A DNA stretch of 23,093 nt from Phaeoceros laevis. Taxonomy: Eukaryota > Anthocerotophyta > Anthocerotopsida > Notothyladales. Where the stretch lies: assembly GCA_049999765.1 (NCBI GenBank), contig JBNGIQ010007836.1:1-23093 (forward strand), read 5' to 3'. The notes under the pieces are model-generated. The model ran no database searches. It was not told the origin of the DNA and saw only the letters and a program-made list of their open reading frames with translations. This document shows positions 1-12,016 of the stretch, piece by piece (positions within the stretch are counted from its first letter, which is position 1; each line of letters begins with the position of its first letter). The position numbers and the translations under genes are program-made.

Positions 1-2076
1 GCCCTTGCTCGACCGACAAAGCAGCACCTCCCCGCTACACCTCGCCCCGCGCACTCGGTGCAGACTTCCATATCCTCTAGGCGCACGGGACTCTGTTGTA
101 CGAGGGAGAGGTGGTGGGCTGTTAGCCTGCTTGCCAGCGCTCCGACGCCGACAACGTTCGATCACCGACACTGCAAAAGACAACAGAGTCCACATCTGGA
201 CTCTGCTGTCCTCCTTATAAGGTGGATCCCCGGCCAATCACAAAAGGCCGCGGGGATTCCCCTAACTCATGATCCCTAATTAACCTAACTATGATTAGAT
301 TAACTAACCATAGCTAACTTAATTAATCACACTTAATTATGACCACTTCTACTACGGCACGACACATACCTCAAAAGTGAGAAGAACTTGAATAAATTGA
401 GAAGCTTTTTAGTGGATACTATAACTTACTTTGAGTAGTCAACCTAAATTTATTCAAGTTTGAATATGTCAATAAAAAACAACCAATATATAGACAAGAA
501 AAGATATATGCGGTTTGTTGCGGGTCATGCAATTCAACTAGTCAACAGTTACTATGCTATGCTTTCATGATTTGATGACAAAAATAATTGGTAAGTAAGT
601 TGTACTCTCAAGCCCCCTACTACTACTACTATGTAGGTACCATTCCTTCCTTATACCATATTGCTTTTTGTCCCATGCAAAATATCCAAACTAGAACAAA
701 CTAGTGTAAATGCGATATCCATCACTTGGACAAAGGAAATGACTACATTTCCCAGAATATTCTTGGTGATGCAGGTGACACTAATACGCTTTTCCCCTCT
801 TTGACCGCCTCTTTTGACCCTCCATTTGTAACACAACCTGCACAGACACACCGGGGAGACATCCAGCTAGGCATACAGCAAAATTGAGAGACCTTTGCCC
901 TTCTATGGTGCCTTGTAAGGTCCACTTTGAACTTGGTAGGTGGTGAGTCCTAGTGGTGGATATAGCCTTTGCTATTCTGTTGAGCGCAGACGCTGGTTTC
1001 TTTCACCACGACTCCGCTCAACAAGCCTCCTCCTTGATTTCGCTTTCCATTCAACTACGTTTACAAGTTCCTCTTTTCCCGGCTCTTCATTTCCCAGTAT
1101 CCGGGAGCCCAAATAACAAAGAAGTGCCAGGGAATTAATCATCCTCAATTACTGCTAGTCTCATTTCATCACAAGCTTAAGACACCTGCCTGTACAACAA
1201 TTTTCGAATGCGATTGTTCTGTTCAATAGTTTACAGGAGGTCTCCCTGCAAGCGTCTGGAACTTGAGAACAATCAGTCCCTTCTGGGTCAACACAAAGTA
1301 TACACAACGTGGTCCTTGACAGGCATGTGGGCAGAAGGAAAAATTCCAACTTTTGTCGAAGTTCCAGGAGAGTGGTTCCTACTCTGCAGTTACCAGGTCA
1401 CAACCCTCCCGCCAAATTGCCTTGCGTAGTAGTGTGGGGGCCTGCGCTTTGACGACGAGACTGCCTAGTTGCTTTTCTACTGAGGAGTAATTGCCCCAAG
1501 GTGAGAAATGATCCCACCTTAGATATTTCATAACCTCGAGTCGTGTGGATACAGACGTGGGAGCTTTGAAGTAACCAGCTTAATCTAGAACTGAGAGCTG
1601 GTCTCGAGAAGTCAAGGGCCACGGTACCAGAAGTGTTCAGTACACGAATTCCCTGGGCATATCTTCATCCACACAAATTCGGCAGGTCATCATGATTTTG
1701 TTGCGGATAGCTGGCCTGTGAGTCGATAACTTCTATCTTAGACTCTCTTCTCAATACTTTCTTACTAGTGAATCCTATCTTCTACACATTGTGCTTGAGG
1801 CATCAAGGCATATCAAGGCCTGAAGGACAAAGATTCCAGAGCCATGAACTTCTGCACAAAGCCTGTCTGCATATAATGGCTTCAAGAATGGCTGAAGCAG
1901 AAACTTTTACTTCATCAACTTTTCACTCTTTCCTGTACATTGTCGCCACTTCATTCCATTCTTGTTCAGATATATCTGAGTGGTGTCTGCATAGCTGGAG
2001 AAATCTGCTGCTGAGTAAAATCAGTTGAAGGCATTGCTAAAACTGAGATCCACACAAGTCCTAGAGAAGGCCAACC
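1..2076. other. 5' flank with no recognisable gene; possible LTR/promoter remnant at its left end
   Basis: I see no convincing coding sequence here; the open frames are short and show no family motif. Bases 1-260 are GC-rich and then switch abruptly to a TTAA/CTAAC-rich tract (about 265-350). The GC-rich part holds an inverted repeat (CAGAGTCC 184-191, GGACTCTG 198-205) and the palindrome CCTTATAAGG (213-222). A short CTA microsatellite lies near 617-632. The right end must contain the SWEET promoter and 5' leader, but no single core promoter element stands out. Confidence 0.5.
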
Positions 2077-3430
2077 ATGAATCTCCTAATTGCTCTTGGG
2101 ACTTTTGGTCAGTGTTCCGAAGTTCCACCCATCTGGTGTCACTTGACAATGCTCCTAAGCAGCTTGCTTGTAGAGATCCTAATACAGCTTCTGTCTGGCA
2201 ACTGATGTGAAACACCAGGGAACGTGATCGCTATTGTCCTGTACACATCACCTATGTGAGTATCACAAGCATGCTACACACTGTCCCTGCTTGAGGGTTT
2301 GCATCTACAAAGAACTGATGGTGGAGCTTGAACTCATCCCCCAGAAGCCAGCACTTCGAAGCTCAGTAGTGCTCACTCTGCCAAAGGCCTGTGTGATCTT
2401 TCCAGGAACTAAGTGATTTGGCACTTTTGCAGGCCAACATTTTGGAGAATTTACAAGAACAAGTCGACGGAGGAATTCTCGGGGCTTCCTTACGTCTGCA
2501 CCCTGCTGAATTGTCTGCTGTGGTGCCTTTACGGGCTACCCCTAGTCAAGCCCGACGGTCTCTTCATCATCACCATCAACTCGGCCGGCTGCGCCTTTCA
2601 AATGTCCTACCTGTTCCTCTTCGTCGTCTACAGCGCTAAACAGGAGAGGGTCAGCAACATACGCTACACATCTTCGGGAACATCATGCCTACTCTAAAGT
2701 AGATTGTCACTAACCTTGGGAACCCCCCAATTCTTTCACTTGCTGCAGGTGAAGGTGTTGTGGATGTTGCTGACAACCACCATTCTTTACCCGCTCATGT
2801 GCCTTCTCACAGCCTTCGTGATCCCTTACAGCCGTCGCGAGCTCGTCGTCGGCTTGTTCTGTACCGTCTTCAACATCAGCATGTACGCAGCACCGTTGAG
2901 TGTCATGGTAAGCCCCAGTCCCGCCACTTTGTGCCCCGAAGGGACACAGTTTTTGCTTGCAAGCTTGCAATTCATCCCCAGCTATTGATTGGTCATGCTG
3001 GACCAGAGGATGGTGATACGGACGAGGAGCGTAGAGTTCATGCCCTTCTTCCTCTCCCTCCTCCTCTTCATCAGCGGCATCATCTGGACGGCGTACGCCG
3101 TGGCTGCCAGCGACATCTACCTCACGGTAAGCTTATGAACCACTCGCTTAACGCCAACATTTACGACCGATCCCTTCCCTTCCTCAGCCAGAATTTGCCG
3201 ATCCACGGTTGCAGGTCCCTAATGCACTAGGCACAATCTCCGGCGCATTGCAACTCTGTCTCTATGTCTGGTACCGGAAAGCAACGCCACTCCCTATCAA
3301 AGACGAGAGGAATTCCCTGAGTGCTGCCTCTAGACAAGCAAAGAAGCATCCATCTAGCTCCAAGGTGGTATCCATTCCCCAAAGCCCTGTCTCCGAAACT
3401 CCAGTAAGGGCGGATGACGAGAACGTCTGA
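2077..3430 (+). CDS. SWEET: SWEET bidirectional sugar transporter (MtN3/saliva family), six exons, complete
   Basis: Model: join(2077..2107, 2219..2255, 2433..2649, 2749..2907, 3007..3126, 3215..3430), 780 nt, 259 aa. All introns are GT-AG and the phases agree across every junction; the 37-nt second exon is typical of plant SWEET genes. SWEETs are seven-helix uniporters made of two three-helix MtN3 repeats joined by a linker helix, and move sugars down their gradient across the plasma membrane or tonoplast. Visible family marks: [11 protein letters not shown] with [11 protein letters not shown] (repeat 1), the helix-3 Asn in [22 protein letters not shown], the helix-6 Trp in GIIWTAYA, and VPNALG with the second pocket Asn. 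The Pro tetrad positions (SPMP, LPY, APL, MPF) are all present. The hydrophilic tail from about residue 205 is Ser/Pro/Lys rich, as expected for a cytosolic regulatory tail. The start is the only ATG giving a short first exon ([11 protein letters not shown]) that splices in phase. Sugar specificity and clade cannot be read by eye. Confidence 0.93.
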
Positions 3431-4117
3431 AGGTCTGTGCGATTGATACGAATTTTTGCTCGGTAAATTTTGTTTCTGATGTACAGTAGGGGACGAGAGC
3501 ATAGAATTAAAAAAGTGAGAGTTTGGGTGGGTGGGGTATGGACATCTCAACTCCCACTTCGAGGAAGTGCGTTCTAGCAATTTCGAAAGCTCATATGTAC
3601 CTGTGGAATGAGAATGAAACTTCTGTTCAAGACGGGAAATAGCTTCAACGAAGCGTATTATTTCTCTTACAAATGACTTATACTCGGATCGTTACAATAA
3701 CTGCACTCTCCGAAAGAGTAGATCTTGCTACAGAGGCAGGATATACGATCTTCCCGATCCACGTTGCCGGCAAAACATTGTACGCTCACATCTAACTCAA
3801 CATACAAAGCCTACTCCAAAGTCCAAAAATATTACGAAAGCAGCTGGTGAAATTACTGTCAAATAGGTTCAGACAATGTAAAATCCCGATCCAAAAGATT
3901 CTCTCAAAAGTCTGGAACAGCTGCCTTTCCTCATGCAGACTCAAAAAAGGGCTTAAGCTGCATGTAAGCCTCGCCACCGTCTGTCCAGCACCCAAGTCTG
4001 CCTTTGACGGGCCAACAACATACGCACATGCATAGAACAAAACAAAAAAACTGTCACGGCCACACTAAGGACCCGCTCCATGGGGAACATGAAGGCAGGC
4101 TTGGTGGACGTCACAAG
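3431..4117. other. Convergent 3' flanks of SWEET and EF-1alpha
   Basis: The two genes end tail to tail 687 bases apart. I see no further gene here; the open frames on both strands are short and without motifs. The stretch most likely holds the 3' UTRs and polyadenylation signals of both genes, but no single signal is convincing enough to place. Confidence 0.6.
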
Positions 4118-6630
<2,513 letters not shown>

Positions 6631-6730
6631 NNNNNNNNNNNNNNNNNNNNNNNNNNNNNNNNNNNNNNNNNNNNNNNNNNNNNNNNNNNNNNNNNNNNNN
6701 NNNNNNNNNNNNNNNNNNNNNNNNNNNNNN
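6631..6730. other. Assembly gap (100 N)
   Basis: Exactly 100 N, the usual placeholder for a gap of unknown length. It lies in AT-rich DNA upstream of the DUF26 gene, so the promoter of that gene may be incomplete in this window. Confidence 0.98.
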
Positions 6731-6845
6731 CTTTGAGCACAAATAAAAATTAAATATTTTAGCTTCACATATGGATTTTACAAGCAAGATATTATGGAAC
6801 TTTTAGTTTTTATGCAGATTTTATAAGAAATTGGAATTAAAAAAA

Positions 6846-7468
6846 ATGAAGTCATTCCCCTTACTCAAGAACTTATTCATGATCTTTATGGTTTTAGGAG
6901 TTGTACACATTGTTGTAGTTGTAAAAGCTCAAGATTTCTTTCTTGATGAGCATGTGTCATATGCCACATGTAGTTATGACCAAGCTCCTCTAGGTTTTTA
7001 CACGCCTTTAAAGCAAGCTATTGATGAAGTAATACTTCAAGCACCTCATTACAATGGTAATGCTTATAAAAATACACAACTTGGCCCTATTGATTTGGAT
7101 ATATTTGTGGAAGGAAAATGTTTAGGCAATTCAATTAATCCTGAAGAATGTGTGAAGTGTTTGAGGTAATCTTACTCCCTAGAATCCAATGAGGTATTGC
7201 TCTTTAGTTGTATCTAAGAAATACTTAATTAATGGAATCAAACCATCCATAGCTAAACCTGGCTCTATGTGTCCTTTTCTTCACTAAAGTGTAAGGACGC
7301 TATTTGCACTCAATCTCAATCTATCCAAGAAGGCAGCTAAGAAATCCTAATCTGAAAAACCTGTGCAGGCTTTTGGGTGAGGAAATATGGGGTAGATGCG
7401 ACCATGGAATAGGTGCAGTGCTGTCTCACAGGTCGTGTTACTTACGATATGAGACGTATGCTTTCTGA
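6846..7468 (+). CDS. Small secreted cysteine-rich DUF26 (ginkbilobin-2-like) protein, two exons
   Basis: Model: join(6846..7165, 7369..7468), 420 nt, 139 aa. The exons join in phase 2 (AG|G, Arg) through a GTAATC...TGTGCAG intron. Residues 1 to about 27 form a signal peptide (basic start, long hydrophobic run ending near KAQ). The mature part carries one DUF26/Gnk2 domain with six cysteines: one in YATCSYD, three in the KC-x9-C-x2-C cluster (family usual is C-x8-C-x2-C), and two in GRCDHG and SCYLRYE. The end RYETYAF matches the family ending. Single-domain DUF26 proteins are secreted to the apoplast, and Gnk2 itself is a mannose-binding antifungal protein. By hand alignment only one of the three Gnk2 mannose ligands is kept: Glu (in RYE) is present, while the Asn after the first Cys is Ser and the Arg is Val. 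Activity may therefore differ. The gene sits in AT-rich DNA unlike its GC-richer neighbours. Confidence 0.85.
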
Positions 7469-8204
7469 TGGAGGGCATTGTAACCGTTTAACGGGCCGCT
7501 GTTCTCCAATGCAGAATAGTAAATTGACGGATGTCATTTGAACGGACATCGGTGCTCCAATGCAAAATCGTAACAGTCCTTTAAATCGTAACAGTCCTTC
7601 AACAAGTCACGAGCTGCCAGCAAACACCTCAGCCAAAGCGGGAGTACCCAGGCTGTCAGGGAAAACACCTGGTCCAATGAATCCCGTGACCATTATCCTC
7701 TCACTTCAATTCTCCACATACGACCAGATCGAGGTGCAGCCAGCACGGTAGCACACTGATGAGCAAGTGCTTGTACCATTTCTTTGCTGTCCAGTGCTAG
7801 CCAACTCGTGGGTGTGTTTACACACCTATCCAGAAACGTGTACCTGCCATTGGTGGTCAGATAGGTTACACATGTTGCTGGTTCCGCATTTCGGGCGACA
7901 AACCTGCAACCGCGACTTATCGCTTTCTGGAATCCAGTCCAATCAACTGACAGCTTCTGTTGCCAGCAATCCTTCGGCAGTCGCATGCTCATGGCCCCTT
8001 CAAACAAACAATGCATTTGCCCTGGACTAGCTGGCTCGCATCTGACCGCAAGCTGTCCTCAATGAACATGCCCAGGAGCAAACGAATAAACCTGTTCATT
8101 ACGTCATACGACATCCCATTTGGAGAAAACTGAGGGCAGCCGCGAACAAGAGTTTTATCTATCGACCCTGTTTCCATTCAGTGCCGTCCTCCATAAACTT
8201 CAAA
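7469..8204. other. Intergenic stretch with short direct repeats and unrecognised broken frames
   Basis: No gene is supported. An 18-bp-period direct repeat AAATCGTAACAGTCCTT occurs at 7565-7581 and 7583-7599, and a related CTCCAATGCAGAATAGTAA precedes it near 7504. The minus strand has two adjoining open frames (8177-7989 and 8016-7693) whose translations look protein-like but match no family I recognise. They could be remnants of a decayed gene or element downstream of the pBrp pseudogene. Confidence 0.4.
7565..7599. repeat. Two-copy direct repeat, period 18 bp
   Basis: AAATCGTAACAGTCCTT is repeated exactly, 18 bases apart, with one T between copies. It lies in noncoding DNA just after the DUF26 gene. 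It is a small local duplication with no visible function. Confidence 0.85.
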
Positions 8205-10390
8205 TGCTGCAGATTGCACTATATAAACAATAGTAAGAGCCTTTCAGCATGTAATAAAGTCCTTCCTAAGCCATATCTTGGCAGCATTAACGCTAATAAT
8301 GGAGAACACGATTTGCCAACATGTGCTACAACACTGAAGATAACCAAGCTGTTCCTTCTCACCAAGAGACGGCCTCACTGATGCAAAACATTTTCCTTCC
8401 CGGTAGCTGATACATTGTAAAGAGGCATGCTAAAAGCAGCTATCCCGCCTGGGAGGTGATGCCCAATTCAACCACCACGTGCTGTTGGTGATGTAGAACT
8501 TGATTAGCGGTGAACACAGCATGTCGGAGGGACATTTGACGCAAGATCCACCGGCAGTATAAGAGGCTATTCAGGGAAATAGGCAACAACAGGAAGGGAG
8601 AACCATTGCTAACCTGAGTGTCTCCATCAATGTTTGCGAAGGCTTCCCATAATAAATTTCAGCAGGAACCGGACTTGCTCCTTTGAACAGCAGGATCACT
8701 TCAGACGGAACAATAGCATTCGCTTCAGCGACACTGGTCCCGTTTGAGCTTGCAACTGCTTTTTCTACAACAGCTCGCCTTGCGTCAACTATAGCAGGGA
8801 GATGATACACCAACTCTTACTGCATTTCACATTACCCACTTCCAACTCAGTAGCAAACCTTCCTTCACAAGCAGCTTCTTGTGCACGTGGTCATGTCTCG
8901 AAATTCAGGCCATGCAGATCAACCCCCGTGTTGACACTTAGTGTAGCCATCGAATGGGCAGAAACCGAGGGATCTCCAGCACAGTTTGCTTCACCAACGT
9001 TCAGAACAGATAAAGTCCCTCCTGATTCTGAACCTACAGAACCCACTGGAAAATACTGTTGCCTCTCCTGGAATTGATCAGCAGATACGGGATCAATGTA
9101 TATTTTCCCTGTTGTGACTGTTGAGTGTGGAGCACCAAAGTTCTCAACACCTTGACGACCTTCTTGAGGAAGTACTTTTCCCTATGAAATCTCAAAATGA
9201 GGTTGGTAATAACCATGGAAAACTTGACCTAATAGGTACTGCAGCAGCAAATCCTGCGTGGGAAAGAACAGAAACATGACTTCTTTCCAAGCCATGCCCA
9301 CCCGTGCCATCTTGCAGAGTAGTCAGGCTATAGGGATGATGTATTGGAAACATCTCCAACAAACGAGGGCTCAAAATTTCATCAAACATTGAAGTTCGCA
9401 ATTGTGTGCAGTTGCTGCCAAAGTTTGCAATTGCGGCCAAAGTTTGCAATTGCGCACAGAGGTGGTGAAGCCATCATACTATCTCCAGGTCATGGTGTGC
9501 TGGGGCAAAAGTCGCCGGCTGTACAACTGCACTGCCATGGGAGCTCAGAGCTACGGAGAGAGGAGAGGGCCCTGCAAGCCTGTCCCTCTCTTTCTCCCCC
9601 TGCACAAGATCCTTAATGGTTGCTTCCGTCAGCCTGGCTTGCTCCAAAGACTGCACACCCATGCCACCAGCATCAGAGCTTGAGGTGGAATCGAAAACAA
9701 ACGGATAGAAGCTGAGAGCATTAGACCTCTTTATTGATAGTCCACCTGTTGTGCACATATTTGAAGGAATTGGCAATGTTGCGGATCCAGTGAGGATCAG
9801 TGAATGAGCCCCCTTCAAGATTAGCAGAATGAAGCACCCAAGACTGGCGACGCGTCAAAACCTGACATATGTCTGGTGTTTGGAGAAGAAGCCCCACCCC
9901 GAGCAAACAGGAGCAGCCTTGTTCGCACATACACGTCCCAGCACCGCAGCACTAATTGGGAAGGCTTTCTCTGGTGGGACTGCTGGCCGTGTAGTCAGGT
10001 GGCAGAAGGTCATTCAAATCCTCAGGCGATTTCTTGTGAGCTTTGCGTAAAAATGATATAACCCAGGAACACTCAACATGGCTGAGTCCATGTGGATTAA
10101 CAACTTGGTTCCTAAATGCTCACAACTTTTGGGCCCTAAACCCTTCCAGTTGCAACACTGAACTTCTCCAACACCCGATGATAGTGAACTTGCTCCACTG
10201 AGTCCCGTCGCTTCGCAGATTTTAGTTTGTATTTTGCGCTTTAATTGATCACTACTTCCCTGTGTGGAGTTGCCAGATCTTGTGAAACAGAGGGAAAAAT
10301 GAACCTGGTAGAAGCTTGAAGTAGGAGACAAGCGCACAACACGACACACACCTGCTCAGCTGCATAATTGGCAGCTGGGTTGTGAAGCGC
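8205..10390 (-). pseudogene. Decayed partial copy of the pBrp gene (exon 3, intron 3, exon 4 and 3' flank)
   Basis: On the minus strand this stretch matches the intact gene at about 13580-16190 in the same order. Intact-gene exon 3 is represented near 10185-10285 (DLAT..EVVIN and QT-ICEATGL), intron 3 near 10045-10185, and exon 4 and the 3' flank below that. Damage is plain. Exon 3 has lost 73 nt (intact-gene 15983-16055) between two GCTT tetramers, which shifts the frame. The exon 4 acceptor (GTAG|GTGAC in the intact gene) is destroyed near 10050. About 300 nt equivalent to 14755-15050 is missing near 9250, and a repeat-bearing unrelated stretch replaces tail sequence near 9390-9500. Recognisable tail pieces are MCTTGG, GGMGVQSLEQARLTEATIKDL (9600-9770) and VPAEIYYG (near 8660). 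Exons 1 and 2 (zinc ribbon, first cyclin fold) are absent; homology fades near 10390. It cannot make a TFIIB-like protein. Confidence 0.88.
9417..9454. repeat. Perfect 19-bp tandem duplication inside the pBrp pseudogene
   Basis: GCCAAAGTTTGCAATTGCG occurs twice back to back (9417-9435, 9436-9454). A diverged third copy (GAAGTTCGCAATTGTG) lies just to the left near 9391. The intact pBrp gene has no such repeat at the matching place, so it arose in, or was inserted into, the decayed copy. Confidence 0.9.
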
Positions 10391-10931
10391 CTTCACACAG
10401 CCTCCGAGCGTTAGGAAGGCCTGCGTCCAAAGCAAGCAAGCAAGCAATTGAGGGCTTCCAACTGCCCTGGCAAACCCGACGGAGGAAACTCTGAAGCGGA
10501 GGCACCTGAGTGAAAGGCCAACACTTTAAACTCCTCCAAAAACGTTGTCGTACAAGGCAATCCGGCTCGTTTGTCTTCTCAAGCTATTGGTGTGGGTTTT
10601 CAGGCACAGAACCAAACTCATACTTGCTGAGACGGGTTCGGTGGGTGCAAGCAGAAGGATGTGCACACCCAACCTGTATGTCCAGTAGGCCGGGGTTGCA
10701 GACGGTGAGTCGCAAATTAGGGTCTTCTTGTTGACTGTGGCTATGCCTTCCCTGCGAACCGGGCCAGAGCACGCCCAGTTCTTGGGGTGTGTAGCTGCTG
10801 GAACGTACGAGCCGTCGCCAGTAGTGTGAGCAAAGCAGCCCTGATGAGTGCCAGCAGGTCTGCCACTCGGAATCCCCCAAGCCTTTAGGAAGGGTTTGAT
10901 AGAACAGTAGGTTGTTCCCAGGTGTGGACAC
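10391..10931 (+). promoter_or_regulatory. ALG13 leader region with a probable 5'-UTR intron
   Basis: This lies between the broken end of the pBrp pseudogene and the ALG13 start codon. It holds a good donor, GACG|GTGAGT (GT at 10705-10706), and a good acceptor, TTGTTCCCAG (AG at 10920-10921), only ten bases before the ALG13 ATG. A 217-nt leader intron is therefore plausible. No coding region is supported; long minus-strand frames here are shadows. Confidence 0.45.
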
Positions 10932-11447
10932 ATGGGTGGAGACGGCAAGGTGTTCGTGACCGTCGGCACCACTCGCTTCGACGCCTTGGTGGAGGCAGTG
11001 GACGCGCCAGAGTTCAAAGCGGTCTTGCGGGAGCGCGGCTTCTCCTCACTGCTCATTCAGCTGGGGCGGGGCTCCTACCTGCCCTCCTCCTCCAATGCCG
11101 ACCGGACAAGGGCCGGCCTCAATGTCGACTTCTTCAAGTTCGCTCCTGACATAAGCGAGCAGATCCGGTCTGCGTCTCTGGTGATCAGCCACGCCGGATC
11201 AGGTAGCATCTTCGAGACGCTGAGGGCCGGGAAGCCCTTGGTGGTTGTGGTGAACGAGGCACTTATGGACAACCACCAGAGCGAGCTGGCGGAGGAGCTG
11301 GCCGAGAGGAAGCACTTGCTGTGCGCCAGCCCTGCCACTCTCCTTGACGTGGTGCGGGGCATGGATATGGCAGCGCTGGTGCCTTACCCTCCTTCCTCCC
11401 CAACAGCCATGGTTCGGGCTGTGGACCGTTTTTTAGGCTACCCTTAG
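10932..11447 (+). CDS. ALG13: UDP-GlcNAc transferase subunit ALG13, single coding exon, complete
   Basis: 171 aa. ALG13 is the cytosolic catalytic half of the ALG13/ALG14 enzyme at the ER face. It adds the second GlcNAc to GlcNAc-PP-dolichol, an early step of N-glycan assembly; ALG14, the membrane anchor, must be encoded elsewhere. Family marks in order: FVTVGTTRFDALVEAV (residues 8-23), the variable middle with FFKFAPDISEQI, SHAGSGSIFETLRAGKPLVVV as the nucleotide-sugar site, and NEALMDNHQSELAEEL. The length is normal for a plant ALG13. The start at MGGDGKVFV is chosen because the conserved domain begins at residue 7 and an acceptor splice site lies just upstream. The reading frame shows no coding intron and no lesion, and the neighbouring RPL13A gene is on the same strand. 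Confidence 0.94.
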   Translation: MGGDGKVFVTVGTTRFDALVEAVDAPEFKAVLRERGFSSLLIQLGRGSYLPSSSNADRTRAGLNVDFFKFAPDISEQIRSASLVISHAGSGSIFETLRAGKPLVVVVNEALMDNHQSELAEELAERKHLLCASPATLLDVVRGMDMAALVPYPPSSPTAMVRAVDRFLGYP

Positions 11448-12016
11448 CAGGATGCGTCTGGTTGTGTTGACAAAATTGATATGCATTTGCCAACCCTTCA
11501 GGATCTGCTCTGCAAGCTGACCTTTAATCGATATCAGCAGCGTCATCTCACTCATACACAGCTGTCCAACGATCTCACGGAAAAATGCAGGAGGTGACTC
11601 CTGCTTCTTGGCTCCCTGAGCTCTTGAGCCTGTGACGATATCCCTGGCTAGCATTTTTGTGGACATCAGACCTCCGAAACCTCTGTCCAAGATGAGCACC
11701 ACTCCACTCAAATCCAAAACTTTGCTGGCATGGTCCCCTCGTCTAGTCTCGCCACAGGATGTGAAGCCAGTTTCAAACTGTTGAGGGCGCATATGAGTCG
11801 CGTTTTATAAAGCCCCTGCGACTGGAAGCGAAAAAAATGTTCTTTACTCAATTCTTAGGGCATCTGCTTTCACGCCCATCTAGTTAAACTTGCTGGGAGT
11901 GCGGTTTTCACCGTCGAGTAAATTAATGTCCCTCCAGCTTAGACTCTAGGGCTGCGCAGTCGTCTGTCTTCTTGCCTCGCGGCCGGGTCGACCATTGCTA
12001 CGGAGCGGCTGCCGCG
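11448..12016. other. ALG13 3' flank and RPL13A upstream region
   Basis: No gene is recognised. A minus-strand frame of 119 codons (11433-11792) has no family motif. The stretch carries a 7-bp-stem hairpin (11587-11604) followed by a GCTAGCATTTTTG block (11648-11660); both recur after RPL13A. The last 70 bases, pyrimidine-rich and then GC-rich, are presumably the RPL13A leader. Confidence 0.5.
11587..11604 (+). repeat. Hairpin GCAGGAG-GTGA-CTCCTGC, shared with the RPL13A 3' flank
   Basis: Perfect 7-bp inverted repeat with a GTGA loop, 140 nt after the ALG13 stop. The core AGGAG-GTGA-CTCCT is repeated at 13183-13196, 118 nt after the RPL13A stop, in the same orientation, and a further similar block follows each copy. 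Role unknown. Confidence 0.75.

Noticed and set aside
576-600. Possible SWEET first exon ending ATTG|GTAAGT
   Set aside because: It would give only MTKII before the Gly-Asn junction and need a 1.6-kb intron. The exon at 2077-2107 gives a normal first helix start with a 111-nt intron in the right phase.
2760-3230. 156-codon plus-strand frame inside SWEET
   Set aside because: Shifted frame of SWEET exons 4 and 5 and their introns; His/Arg/Pro-rich with no motif.
7693-8177. Two adjoining minus-strand frames with protein-like composition
   Set aside because: No recognisable family, no good start or splice signals, and a frame break between them; kept only as a remark on that intergenic stretch.
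11433-11792. 119-codon minus-strand frame after ALG13
   Set aside because: No motif, overlaps the end of ALG13 on the opposite strand, and contains the hairpin element; not supported as a gene.
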